A stretch of 64,000 nt of DNA from Rhodosorus marinus (taxonomy: Eukaryota; Rhodophyta; Stylonematophyceae; Stylonematales; Stylonemataceae), in the NCBI GenBank assembly GCA_029953675.1, contig JAMWBK010000011.1, positions 434,001-498,000 on the forward strand, read 5' to 3'. The notes below the pieces were generated by a model that was given only the letters and a program-made list of their open reading frames with translations, ran no database searches and had not been told where the DNA came from. This document shows, piece by piece, positions 1 to 10,289 of this stretch. Made by a program: the position numbers and the translations under genes. The first letter of the stretch is position 1, and every line of letters begins with the position of its first letter.

Positions 1-1704
1 TGTACTTTACCTCAGAAGTCCCACAACTGACATCCCAATCCCCTTCGCAGCACCACGACGAAAAAGCACCTTCCAATCTCGCTTCCCAACGACGTCTCAC
101 AAGACTCTCAAACGTTGCATTTGGAATTAGGAATAGGCAGATAGATGTCCTCATATAACCCTTCTCAACCCCTAGGCTTGCTGTTCCTTGGTGCCCGTCA
201 AGCCACAGTCCTTACTTCCCAATCTTTTCGCACAATCACAAAACCGCGAAAACAAAAGCACGTCCTATTCTCCTCCCAACGGCTTTTCAAAAACGTTGAG
301 CTACAACGACGTTCCCCGAGACCATCAGAAAAAAAAAAGTTCGTTGTGCGTAGCAGCTTGGCAATCACCAGATATCCTCAGATACCATTATGATCTCTTA
401 GTTTTGACTGTCTGCCTTTACTCTGAGACTAGCTAGCCCCCGCTAGGCTAACCGAGAAACTTACGAGGACGTTGAAGACCTCGCCTCTAGTGTTACTCTA
501 CCAGAGCGCGAAGCTCGGAGATGAATGTCGGCCCTAAACAAATGTCTTTGGTGGAGTAGCTCGTGGGTAGTCCTAAAGGCTGGAGCGCCTCGAACCTGAA
601 TCTTAGAAATGCAATGAACTCGTTTTGCTTTTACCTCTTGAATTACAAGCCTGCAGTGGGGAAGGCTGAATAGAGACGCTTCATGTGGTCGGGTCGTTCC
701 ACAACGCACTCGCGCAAGCCAACTAGATGCCACCTCACCCGCTCGCTCATGGAAACCAAAACACATCGATAACTGTACTTTGAAAAATGGCCCCAGCAGC
801 CAAAATACTTACAAAACATATTGACCGGTACAAATTCACTGGAACGTACAGTTAAAGTTTCTTCATGTTTTTCCTGTTAGCTTTTGTCTGAAGGAAACCC
901 TGTATGTGATTTACTGGTTTGCTAAGGAACTAATAGGCCAGGCGGACGTTGTAATAGCCAGGATTGCAGAGCACGGGCAATGGCAGACCTTTGTTGCCTC
1001 GCTAGGGCACCTGCAGTCTGACCCTATCGTCTTGTACAAGAGCAACTGCGAACCGCACTTATAGATAGGGTTACGATTCTGCTTTGCGTTGTCTAGATGT
1101 TGTCGAGTGGCTTACAGGCCACTCGAGTGGGTGTGCATGAGAAGGAGGGCTGGAAAAGACCACCCGCCACAGAGTTTGGAAAATCTGCGCAAAAGGATTA
1201 CATCTGATACCTCTTCTGCGTGTGTGAGTTTCCTCTTTCGGGGTTGTTCTTTTACCATTGTTCTAACGCGGGCTTCACGTTTGTTTTTCACTGTCGAACA
1301 GCCTCTTTGCAAGCGGCCATAGGAATCCGTTCATCCGACACAAAGGGTCAATTCTCTAGGGCGCAAATCGATTCTCGTCAAGTCTCGCAAGTGACATGAA
1401 GCAAGTTTTGGCGAGCGGCGAGAGATGATTGTGAGGATCACCCACTTAAGGGAACAACTTCGTGCCCCGTGGCTGTTTAGTCCTGGTCTTCTGGAAGAGG
1501 GGTCCGGTAGCGAGAGGAGCGATGGCCAGGCTACAAGCGTCTTCTTTAAGCAAAATTCTTTAGTTAAGTCAGTTCAGAGGATCCATCATTAGGTTTATAC
1601 AGTTTAGTTTCGTTGTCCTCAACAATTAGATAGCAAAATTCCCAACAAACCCAGGGTGGAAGATGCCAGCACTCCGTTTGAAACCTTGAATCCCCGGTTT
1701 CGGG
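1..1704. other. unassigned sequence
   Basis: I recognise no gene here. A 101-codon open frame lies on the minus strand at 461-766. Part of it (about 590-655) resembles a stretch at about 41,790-41,860 (see findings), but no domain is visible. No tRNA, rRNA or clear retroelement fragment was seen. Confidence 0.4.
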
Positions 1705-3026
1705 TCACAGAGTGTACGCTTTCTCCCAATCCGCCATGCCCGTTCTGTTGAAGTGGTCTCGCATGAGTTCTCGGAACACATCGTTTGATCTCGTGAAAAG
1801 CTCCTCGTTCAACTTACGGCCTACCGCGCTCAACTCTTCGTCAACGAGCCGCTCAAAATTTTTACACGTCTTGCACTTAATATGGTTTACCAACGGCAAT
1901 CCACGCGCAGCGTCACTCTCTAAAATCTCCCTTCCGAAGGGTTTCAGGCACGGCCCGATGTGCTGAATCTCATCAGCAAACGACTCCACCAACTTCTCAT
2001 AAAAGATAATACAAAACAAGTTCGGGCGGATGAATCTAAACCTAAGACCAAGGAGAGTCAACAAGAGCGATTGAGTCGGCAAGCTCCTGCGAAAGGTGCG
2101 TAGAGTGGTCGCATCACGTACCAATGGAGCATCATATACCCATAGAGACCGTCGGTGAATATGGAGCTGGGGATCCACGGGTAGATGGTTTCGAGACCAG
2201 TTTCTTCGACCAAGACACCAGTTCTCCGCACGTTGTCAGTGAGGTGCCAGCAGTGTTGGAAAACGAGCTTTGGGTATTTCATCCAGCGCTGGACGCACTC
2301 GTTGATCAACTTTGGCATGTACTTGGACATCAGGCTGAACTTGTAGTCGAAGACTTGGTACGCTTGGTCAAAGCGCGGCATACGGATTAGCCTCTGGAGA
2401 ATATGAGTATACCAGGAATAGCCGCGGTGAACCGGATCGCGAACAGTAATGATGAAGCGGGAGCGCTCCATGTTTATGGTGGAAACCATAAGCGGTGGTA
2501 CTCGAGCATACCGCGAGTAGGCAGGCGTAGCATCCAGGCTTAGTTGGCTTTCCTCATCCCTAACCTCAAAGTGTTCCGCATAGGAATCAACCCCTTCGGC
2601 GAAGAAACTCTGTTTGTCGAAGAAGTGCATCTCTTTCGGCATGGCGTACTCCTCGTAAAGATTCAACCCTGTTTGTATTTTCAGCTCCGTTGAAGTTACC
2701 AGAAACACCCACAAAGACGATGTTCCGCCTTTCTGCACTCCCAAAATGAAAAGCTCTGGACACATATGATCTCCGACGCGCCTCCGAGTGCACACATTAT
2801 CCACCTTTATCGCTGATTTCCCATAGCTCGGCGTCATCTGATCAGCCAAAAGGTTGCTCAAGTCGGCAGCTTCGTTGTCCTCAGTCTCATACGGCTCCCC
2901 GTACTCGGACTCATACGTCCTGTGGTCATCCCCCAGTTCCTTACCAGCCTTACCGGCCAAACCAGAGTTCCCCACCACACCAAACCCAACCAACAGAAAC
3001 ACGGCAACCCACCAGGGAAACTTCAT
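1705..3026 (-). CDS. PAPS-dependent sulfotransferase, Golgi type
   Basis: Two exons (3026-2122 and 2041-1705) joined by an 80-nt GT-AG intron give 413 residues. The intron restores the pattern LHW-FRFIRPNLF that the family has before its last strand. A signal-anchor-like hydrophobic start (residues 4-20) is followed by an acidic stem. The 5'-phosphosulfate loop is LGVQKGGTSSLW (about 95-106). KEMHFFD (131-137) and LSLDATPAYS (162-171) are typical of heparan-sulfate-type sulfotransferases. The 3'-phosphate site is RDPVHRGYSWYTH (196-208). Such enzymes move sulfate from PAPS to sugars or tyrosines in the Golgi; algal relatives probably act on cell-wall or mucilage polysaccharides. The acceptor cannot be told from sequence. 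A C-terminal CKTC cysteine pair is unusual. The ATG at 3026 is the first in frame and precedes the hydrophobic segment. Confidence 0.85.
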
Positions 3027-3741
3027 TGTTAGAAGTCATTTCCACCACATCGCTCTTCCCTCATCAGAAGAGCCTCTTTCGTCAACTCCCAACCCCACCA
3101 CCTCCAATTGAACACTACTTATACAAAACCAGTCCAGACTCCCTCCCAGTCCTCTTCTCACCCACCCACTACCCGACCGAAAAACACTCCGATTAAAAAA
3201 TTTTTTTTTTGTCACGAGTTCTCATCACGAGAACAAAAACCAACGCTCTCTCTCTCGCCACGAATCATTGCCTACCAACCGCCTCCAATAAAACCAACGC
3301 TCTAAATTCAGATTTGCCACCTTGTCCTTCCTTGCCGCTTCAAAACATTGTCCAACAACACAATTTGCTGGCCTCTCAACCAACTGAACTGATCACAACA
3401 AGCACCCAGCACCACCTAAACACGAAGAATTTCATGTCCATTTCAAATTTAGGGTTGTCACTTTCCGTCCGATAAACATAAAACGTCAGATATGTCTGCT
3501 AAAATATCGGAGGTCCGAACCAGTAAACTACTTACAAATTAGGGAGTTTGGCTTCTGGCTCGCACCGCATGCAAGTTTATCGGACTTGAATTAAAACGTA
3601 TTCGATCGGGTCGGATGACGGGATTGCCGTCCAATATTCATCAAACGAGGATGAATATTGATCCTAATCTTAGTCTTCGGTGACACTGAGCGCCTGGTTC
3701 AAAGCAATCTAATGTAATATTAGTCCCATCTGATTCCGTTT
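3027..3741. promoter_or_regulatory. upstream region of the sulfotransferase gene
   Basis: No gene is seen. From 3,027 to about 3,420 the plus strand is strongly C/A-rich, so the sense strand of the gene is G/T-rich. The same asymmetry occurs upstream of other genes in the window. A T-run lies at about 3,200. I see no defined core promoter motif. Confidence 0.35.
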
Positions 3742-4150
3742 ATTTCGAGCCTAGCTACCCTGAATAGCGAGAAGTAGGATGCTGCTGACGAGAAAGCCGC
3801 GTTTGAACGCCAGAGTCAAAGAGGGCTCCGTGAGGAGGCTATCAAGACGCCCGGGTTGCTACGAAAGAGAGCACCAAGCCAAAGAGAACTCTACAATATC
3901 TACTAAACCAAAACACTGGAGGATGAAGGGAACAAACCGGTATGATAATGCCGAGTCGAGAAACGTATACTGCAACTTCGCCTCAGCTTATTGGGAGTTT
4001 TCCAATTGCCGCATTGACCGAGCTGCCGCTCCACGCCACCAACCGGATACCGAGGTACCTGGTCGCCTGAGTACAAGGGGTAGAAATTTCAATATACTCC
4101 CTTCGATGAGCCCTCAGATCAGTCGGCGCAAGGTTCCCTTGTTTAACGTC
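3742..4150 (-). mobile_element. LINE family 2 (divergent subfamily) 3' fragment
   Basis: Read on the minus strand, this degenerate piece encodes the endonuclease region (REYIEISTPCTQATRYLG) and the C-terminal helix region of the family 2 element. It ends at the family's 3' border (TTATTTCGAGCC on the plus strand). Frames are broken. Confidence 0.7.
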
Positions 4151-4472
4151 GGACGGTTTGTTGGATCTCACAAATAATGATAATTCAATACACGAGGTGA
4201 CAGCTTGTCACTCCGAAAAATATATATGATTCAATATCCGCATCGGAGATGATTGATTACGACACTAACATTGATTGAAGATATCGGAGAATTTATCGGA
4301 CGGACAATCGACTCTGTTTTGAATATTTTCAACAGCACACACCGGAATTTTCTAATTTGTTCAATAGTCTATCTAAGACAAAATAACGGACGTGTCATAT
4401 AGTTGTCATCAGACAGTTTATGACAACCCTATCATTTGGCTTCTCAACAGGCTACGCTAAAAAAAGGAAAAC

Positions 4473-4891
4473 ATGAATTCATATGGAGAACTTTTCCGGA
4501 TTCGCCAAAGTCTCGCGTTGTGGGGATTTTCCATCATGATACTGAATTACGCTAATAATTAGACCATATCTGACGCATCGACTGGTTTTATTGATAACTC
4601 ATGGGTTGGGATCCCGTCGTGTTTGGAGAAAGGAAATTAATCTAGTGGTTCTCTCTGAACAGTCAGCCCAAACGGGGAACTGTTGGTAGAGATGGGGAGC
4701 GCATGGGAGAGAGACTCTTGGTATGGGTTTACAAAAACAGTACGGACATGAGCATTCTATCTGGTTTTTCGTCGGTCGCGAACACCCCATCGGCGCGAGA
4801 GGCATGTATAGCGCAAAAGATCGAAGCCGCTGGCCAAACTTCCTCAACGCCTTCTCCTTTGCCAGTTGGATTAAGAATAATCAGGCTTTAG
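4473..4891 (+). pseudogene. decayed MNSYGEL-family ORF, copy 1
   Basis: Opens MNSYGELFRIRQSLALWGFS and is broken by a stop after about 30 codons. It continues in conserved blocks (MGERLLVWVYKNSTDMSIL, EACIAQKIEA, PSPLPV) to a shared TAG at 4889. Comparing the copies suggests an ancestral ORF of about 135 codons with a hydrophobic stretch near residues 14-28. I do not recognise the protein. Confidence 0.45.
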
Positions 4892-5737
4892 GTGGAAACC
4901 TGAACGGTTGAGTTTTTAGTTTTCCGTTTCGAGTACCGGAGAAGCTTCGGGTTTTTACTTAACGTATCTTCGATTTGAGTCCTCCACGTGTTGTTTGGAG
5001 ATCATTTTTGCTTTGAAGAACACACACTCTCTCCCGACGAGGGTTTTAGGTGGTTTTCATTGTTGGAATGGTGCGTCGTTAATGTCCTAGAAGTTGGAGT
5101 GCCCCCCCCTCGGAGCATGTTTTTAGTTTTGTAATTTTCTGATTTGGTTGCCAGACCGGTTTTAATTGGGAGACTGAGGTCCCCAAATGGGGTACGCTAG
5201 GAAGCGCACACAGACCGCAAAAATTTGGAAGAATTTCGTACTACAGGTTTCTCTCCGCAGCAGCTTTCTTCTCTTGGACGAGAGTCATCAGCGTCTCACT
5301 CTCCACGCTCAGGGTAGCTTGCTGCTCTGAATATTGACAAATGTTCAGAGTCGGGGCAGATTGAGGCATATTCAACAATTGGAAGAAACCAGGGAACTCC
5401 GTAGGGGGGGGTTGGCTCCTAGAAACGTGGCCAGCCCTTGGAGGGGGTGAGGTCGCGAACGGTGCTAAAGTATCACAAAGCTCGTGAATGACTGCGCGAC
5501 CTAGTGGAAAGAGCCTTGAACGGCTGGAGCAGGTCAAAAACAGGGACAACTAGGTGGATTACTAAAGTATTCTCAGGTGGTTGGTCTCCGCTAAATGCAC
5601 TTGCCTTGATTACTAGCCGCTGACCAACTACTCGGAGACTAACAACGTTTCCTTTCACGAGGAATCTGCCTTCCCTATTATAGGCTCGTAATTCAACCTT
5701 TACGAGTTGCATTTGCCATATTATTAGCTCCTGAGAG
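4892..5737. other. non-coding part of duplication unit 1
   Basis: Conserved in the other units (about 12,580-12,950 and 16,150-16,620, and inverted at about 27,230-27,515) but with no shared open frame. At about 5,270-5,340 it holds a small family-2-like 3' end (GAGAGTCATCAGCGTC then CTCAGGGTAG) that is also present inverted near 27,275-27,345. Confidence 0.5.
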
Positions 5738-5970
5738 CTAAAAGGAAGGTTTGGTCACGTGGAGAAGGCGGGTTTGGAGTGGTTGCGGAAATGTTTCACT
5801 GAGTATCCTGTTGAATACTTGGAACTTTTGCGGCGTTTAAGTGTCTCTCTGTGGCGATATTCGAGCAGCATGCTTGCCGAGGCGCGCCAGGTTGGGTTTG
5901 CACGCTTCCCTACCTAGTTCTTAGTTCCTTTTCACGGTTTGCGTAGCGCTTTAGGCTATCTAATAAAGCC
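5738..5970 (+). mobile_element. LINE family 3 insertion, 233 nt
   Basis: Flanked by a 12-bp target-site duplication, AGCTCCTGAGAG, at 5726-5737 and 5971-5982. The empty site is readable at about 16,607. The insert encodes the very C-terminus of a LINE protein (GLEWLRKCFTEYPVEYLELL, then LWRYSSSMLAEAR), matching families 1 and 2 (GSRWLRELF..., LWRMNAALMLEAR). It ends in the family 3 tail TAATAAAGCC. Confidence 0.9.
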
Positions 5971-5982
5971 AGCTCCTGAGAG

Positions 5983-6448
5983 AGTTTCCCGGAGTAGTTG
6001 CGAACGGCTGTTTGCAGCTATTCACAACTCTTTCTAGCGGGCTTGGCTGTTTGCTGTAGTTCGAAGTCTAAAAATTGCGGATTTTTGGTGGAAATAGTGA
6101 GCTAATTTTGCAACGCTTTATGGTTGTTTGCTTATCCATGTGAATCTCGCAAAGGGGGCGATTGGGGTGCATCAAACGTTGGTAAGGATGTGTTTAAGCA
6201 ACTTTGATATTGGGGCCTTGGTGGAGGCATGCTCAGAGTAGTTCCAAGTTCTCTTCCGCATGTAACGTGTGATTCTCCAGGCCCAATGAAGGATCCGTTC
6301 CCGATCACCCGAAGCTTCGACCAATTGCGATTCCTGAGACGCTGCGGGAGCTGACGGCGCTAGCACTCGCTCGGCGAGTTCGCGCGAGACCGTGCGCGAG
6401 ATTTGTTCGTGCCATTACAATTGGGCATCCAAGTTCCTTCGATGATCG
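5983..6448. other. non-coding part of duplication unit 1
   Basis: Repeated at about 16,620-17,120. Minus-strand open frames differ between the copies and show no known domain. Nothing else is seen. Confidence 0.4.
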
Positions 6449-6725
6449 GTTTATTCAGAGCCTAACTACGCTGAGAATCGAGAAACAAGACGCTGGTGAC
6501 GCACGTGCACCAATAAAGCAGCGTGGGAACGCCAGAGGATCAAAGACAGCTCAGTGAGGAGGCTATCAAGGCGCCATGGGTTCTTCCGAAAGAGCACACC
6601 AAGCCAACGAGAACCTACACTATCAAGTAAACCAAAGCACTCGATGACGAGTGAAACTGGTAGGACAATGCCGAATCTCGAAGCGTAGACGACTCTGACC
6701 TCGCCGCAGCGTACTGGGATTCCTT
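6449..6725 (-). mobile_element. LINE family 2 (divergent) 3' fragment
   Basis: Begins at the family 3' border (TTTATTCAGAGCC on the plus strand) and runs into the C-terminal coding region read on the minus strand. Its paralogue is at 17,124-17,447. It is absent from unit 2, where the flanks are joined near 12,970. Confidence 0.7.
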
Positions 6726-6737
6726 CCGTTGATGAGT

Positions 6738-7190
6738 TCCTTCTGCGTTTGAGCAGATTGTGCACACTATCCGAGCGTCCCTGATCATCTGCGGAAATCG
6801 CTCTTCTCCGCCTGGATCCGCATAACGCATTCGAGCGTGTTGACAGACAGGAGCTCGTCCAACAATTCGCTCGCTATTTCCCGGAAGTCCTGCCTTAGCG
6901 CAGGGTTAGCCATACCACCGGATGATATGCCCTCGTTCTAATCTCACCAAGGAGACCGATCGGCCCGATCCTGCACGCGCCAGCTCTATTTCCTGTTCTC
7001 GATCACCTGCGGAAGCGTTTCCCGGAAATCAACTTACTCGCTCTTCATCACGATTTCTCGCCCCTGGCCCCTGCGTACATCATACTAGACTAGGTTTTGC
7101 AATCGAACGAATGGTTTAATCAATGGAGCCACAACCACCTGCGGCGGATAGTCAAAGAGAACTTCGAGATGCACATCCGATGTTCAATCA
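6738..7190 (+). pseudogene. reverse-transcriptase remnant, unit 1
   Basis: Conceptual translation with frameshifts shows RT motif A (ALLRLDPHNAFERVDRQELV, then FPEVLP), the QGD-PIGPIL region of motif B and a degraded motif C (LHHDFSPLAP). It is clearer in units 2 and 3, where unit 3 reads FHDDFSPLAP. It is broken by stops and by a 17-nt micro-insertion at 7104. Confidence 0.6.
7104..7120 (-). mobile_element. 17-nt family 1 micro-insertion
   Basis: CGAACGAATGGTTTAAT is the reverse complement of the family 1 3' end. It is flanked by CAAT at 7100-7103 and 7121-7124. Units 2 and 3 carry the uninterrupted site (TTTTGCAATGGAGCC). Confidence 0.85.
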
Positions 7191-8095
7191 ACGCTAGTCG
7201 TATAATCAATCATTTCATTTCCGGATCAGCCTTTTGGATCATAATTATTTCTTGGTATGAGAACCTCTTTCTGGTGTCATGACTTCTGATTATATATCTC
7301 GCCTTGTGAAACTGTCATGTAACGAATCATGACCACTTGTGAAATGATAGTCTGCCGTACCGTTGTTTGTGGCAAGGACTGGGCGTAGAACAAAGCGCAT
7401 TCCAAAAGGAAGTTTAAGATACCGGAAAGCAATCGGTCGATATTCGGATCATTTGGCGGACGAAGCCTCTACGTTTGTTTTCTATTCGGGTTCGATAAAC
7501 TTAAATTGGAAGGGAGTCGTCAGCAAACGCCCTTCAGTACTTACCAATTGCAGGTCCGGTAAACGTCGCTCAGACCGCTCGATTTTTTTTTATCCTACGT
7601 ATTCGGACGTTCTTTTTTCGGACGGAGATGACAACCTTATACAGGATAACAAAACCGTAGTCCTCATCCGGAACTACTGAGAGTTCGTTTGGAAAGCAAG
7701 TGCAAGCTTCGCGCGCGTCCGCGGCATTAGACGGACAGAAATTTAGCATTTCTCCCTAGTTTCTAGTTCCCCTTCACCTCCTGAGTAGCGCTTCAGGCTA
7801 TGCTAGCAAGTCCATCCTGGGTTTGCACGCTTCCCTACCTAGTTCTTAGTTCCTTTTCACGGTTTGCGTAGCTCTGTAGGCTATGCTAATAAAGCCAGTA
7901 AGTCCATCCAGCATAAGTCTACACAATTTGTTTTTGAATAGCGCTAGAAAGTTGGAGCACGTACGTGAAAGAGAGACTCCGAATGTGGACTGTCACCAAA
8001 ACTCTCTAATGAGCGCTGACAGTTAGCGGGAGCGTCAGGCAGCGTAGTGGTGGCAGTCACGAACCAATTCACCCGCGCGCTCCCGGTTCGGTTGA
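7191..8095. other. non-coding block of unit 1
   Basis: Conserved in all four units (about 13,407, 18,800, 28,100). Short open frames (for example 7363-7680) are not preserved between the units. It holds the family 3 insertion at 7818-7896. Confidence 0.4.
7818..7896 (+). mobile_element. 79-nt family 3 3'-end insertion
   Basis: It lies between AGCAAGTCCATCC (7805-7817) and AGTAAGTCCATCC (7897-7909), a 13-bp target-site duplication with one mismatch. The empty site is in unit 3 at about 19,425. It contains only the last bases of the family 3 3' end and finishes in AATAAAGCC. Confidence 0.85.
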
Positions 8096-8341
8096 GTGAA
8101 GCACAGCGAAATGAACTTATTTTGCTTTCCAACTGTCACTGAGTCCCCTTCAGAAACCCGATGGTTACCATCAGCAGCGTCAGGCAGCGTGGAGGTGGCA
8201 GTCACTCAGGTCATTGGGCTCTGGGCGGAACGATCTACATTGCTCCTCCGAGGGATACCGGAATTTCAACGCCTGACGCACGCATTCTCACAGGAATGCT
8301 TGTTCACAGCCTTTGCGCGGATACGCGGTCTTGGATTATAA
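8096..8341 (+). CDS. possible small upstream ORF, 81 codons
   Basis: Opens MKHSEMNLFCFPTVTESPSE. The same 81-codon frame with few changes is at 19,623-19,868 in unit 3, but it is disrupted in units 2 and 4. It lies just upstream of the TATA-like box of the repeat gene. Its conservation may only reflect recent duplication, so coding status is doubtful. Confidence 0.2.
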   Translation: MKHSEMNLFCFPTVTESPSETRWLPSAASGSVEVAVTQVIGLWAERSTLLLRGIPEFQRLTHAFSQECLFTAFARIRGLGL

Positions 8342-8344
8342 GTA
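8337..8344 (+). promoter_or_regulatory. TATA-like box of repeat gene copy 1
   Basis: TATAAGTA, followed by AAGCG, lies 181 bases before the ATG. It is kept in all four copies at a similar distance (165-189 bases), which supports a promoter role. Confidence 0.45.
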
Positions 8345-8517
8345 AAGCGCTGCAAGCTAGGTGTTGGGATGGGATGAAGAAGGGATATGTGACAAGTCCT
8401 ACATTGGTAGAAGCGGGGAATCTGATGAGCGCTGAGAACTGAATTTGCAGAGGAGTGAAAGAGCTTGTAGACCGTGGGCAGAAGTTGTCTAGTTAGTGTA
8501 GAAAGAGTGGATTGAAC

Positions 8518-9765
8518 ATGATGAGGTTGAGTGCTTTAATTCTGGTCACCCTATTAGGGTTCACAGTGGCGGTTCCATTGATGCAGAAAGTTCATCTTGC
8601 TAAGAACGTACAGGCAGATGTTCAATCTCGGGCACTCCCAGCAGCCGGGGTTGAGGTTGAGGTTGAGAAGGCCGGGCCTGGGGTTGAGGTTGAGTCGGCC
8701 GAAGCTCGCCGTGGGGTTGGGGTTGAGTCGGCAGAAGCTCGCCGTGGGGTTGAAGACCCTGTAGCCCGCGTTGAGGTTGAGGTTGAGAAGGCCGGGCCTG
8801 GGGTTGAGGTTGAGTCGGCCGAAGCTCGCCGAGGGGTTGAGGTTGAGTCGGCCGAAGCTCGCCGTGGGGTTGAAGCTCGTCGTGGGGTAGAAGATCCTGC
8901 AGCCCGCGTTGAGGTTGAGGTTGAAAAGGCCGGACCTGGGGTTGAGGTTGAGTTGGCCGAAGCTCGCCTTGGGGTTGAGGTTGAGAAGGCCGGACCTGGG
9001 GTTGAGGTTGAGTCGGCCGAAGCTCGCCGTGGGGTTGAAGATCCTGCAGCCCGCGTTGAGGTTGAGGTTGAAAAGGCCGGACCTGGGGTTGAGGTTGAGT
9101 TGGCCGAAGCTCGCCTTGGGGTTGAGGTTGAGAAGGCCGGACCTGGGGTTGAGGTTGAGTCGGCCGAAGCTCGCCGTGGGGTTGAAGATCCTGCAGCCCG
9201 CGTTGAGGTTGAGGTTGAAAAGGCCGGACCTGGGGTTGAGGTTGAGTCGGCCGAAGCTCGCCGTGGGGTTGAAGATCCTGCAGCCCGCGTTGAGGTTGAG
9301 GTTGAAAAGGCCGGACCTGGGGTTGAGGTTGAGTCGGCCGAAGCTCGCCGTGGGGTTGAAGCTCGTCGTGGGGTAGAAGATCCTGCAGCCCGCGTTGAGG
9401 TTGAGGTTGAAAAGGCCGGACCTGGGGTTGAGGTTGAGTTGGCCGAAGCTCGCCGTGGGGTTGAGGTTGAGTTGGCCGAAGCTCGCCGTGGGGTCGAGGT
9501 TGAGTCGGCCGAAGCTCGCCGTGGGGTCGAGGTTGAGAAGGCCGGACCTGGGGTTGAGGTTGAGTCGGCCGAAGCTCGCCGTGGGGTTGAGGTTGAGGCG
9601 GCAGAAGCTCGCCGTGGGGTTGAAGATCCTGTAGCCCGCGTTGAGGTTGAGGTTGAAAAGGCCGGACCTGGGGTTGAGGTTGAGTCGGCCGAAGCTCGCC
9701 GTGGGGTTGAGGTTGAGGAGGCCTACTCCGGGGTTGAGGTTGAGGAAGGACGAAGCCGGAGTTGA
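8518..9765 (+). CDS. secreted GVEVE-repeat protein, copy 1
   Basis: ATG at 8518 opens a signal peptide (MMRLSALILVTLLGFTVAVP). About 20 mature residues follow, and then a minisatellite domain made of units such as GVEVESAEARR and GVEVEKAGP interrupted by GVEDPAARVEVE; a 33-nt period dominates. The frame stops at 9765 after GVEVEEGRSRS. The family C-terminus (GAEVPVQFFGIAETRDRI, then INNFN) lies in the +1 frame and ends at 9883, so a 1-nt insertion near 9,750 has cut it off. Without the frameshift the product would be about 455 residues. Alternating acidic and basic units suggest an extracellular structural or gel protein, but I recognise no family and its function is unknown. The three sister copies are at 14,901, 20,053 and 29,272. 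Confidence 0.6.
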   Translation: MMRLSALILVTLLGFTVAVPLMQKVHLAKNVQADVQSRALPAAGVEVEVEKAGPGVEVESAEARRGVGVESAEARRGVEDPVARVEVEVEKAGPGVEVESAEARRGVEVESAEARRGVEARRGVEDPAARVEVEVEKAGPGVEVELAEARLGVEVEKAGPGVEVESAEARRGVEDPAARVEVEVEKAGPGVEVELAEARLGVEVEKAGPGVEVESAEARRGVEDPAARVEVEVEKAGPGVEVESAEARRGVEDPAARVEVEVEKAGPGVEVESAEARRGVEARRGVEDPAARVEVEVEKAGPGVEVELAEARRGVEVELAEARRGVEVESAEARRGVEVEKAGPGVEVESAEARRGVEVEAAEARRGVEDPVARVEVEVEKAGPGVEVESAEARRGVEVEEAYSGVEVEEGRSRS

Positions 9766-9800
9766 GGTTGAGAAGGACGGAGCCGGCGTTGAGGTTGAGG
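8648..9800 (+). repeat. GVEVE minisatellite
   Basis: The core hexamer GGTTGA/GTTGAG and a 33-nt unit recur in blocks of about 130 nt. All six frames are nearly stop-free because of composition, so the long antisense open frames here are artefacts. Confidence 0.85.
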
Positions 9801-9883
9801 AGCCCGTAGTCGGCGCTGAAGTTCCCGTGCAGTTCTTTGGAATTGCGGAAACAAGAGATCGTATTATCAACAACTTCAACTAG

Positions 9884-10289
9884 AGTGAAACTGGTAACCA
9901 ACTTTGCTCGCTTGTTCTAGAAATGTCGCGCGAGTTTAAACTGCTGATATAGTTATCCTCATAAAATACAAAGATTCTTAGCAATACCTATCGCGCGAAC
10001 GCTGGACTAGAGTTGGTGACACGGTTGAAGTGGAAGAGTAACTGAGGCCAGCCTCGGCTAGCAGCGCCGGGCCTTCAATTGCAGATCTTCTGGTCCGTGT
10101 CGCCAATCGACGCGCAGTATTTGGATCTTGCCGTCAATTGCCCGACATCCCCGTTTATTCAGAGCACTATCTTCAACTTGCCCCATGTGAAAAATACCTA
10201 TCTTCCATCTGGCGCCCTATAGTCTTCTTTCCCCCCCGCCCACTCGCCTTGCGAAGTATGGGGTGCTGCTTCACCTCTAAATGATTTAC
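9884..10289. other. 3' flank of repeat gene copy 1
   Basis: Conserved downstream of copies 1, 2 and 3 (about 15,431 and 21,274), starting GTGAAACTGGTAACCAAC. It probably includes the 3' UTR. No coding potential is seen. Confidence 0.4.

Noticed and set aside
8554-9901. Two antisense open frames of more than 430 codons over the repeat gene
   Set aside because: They arise because the GTTGAG repeat has no stop in any frame. They read the same repeat as NLNP or QPQP and lack a signal peptide or any domain.
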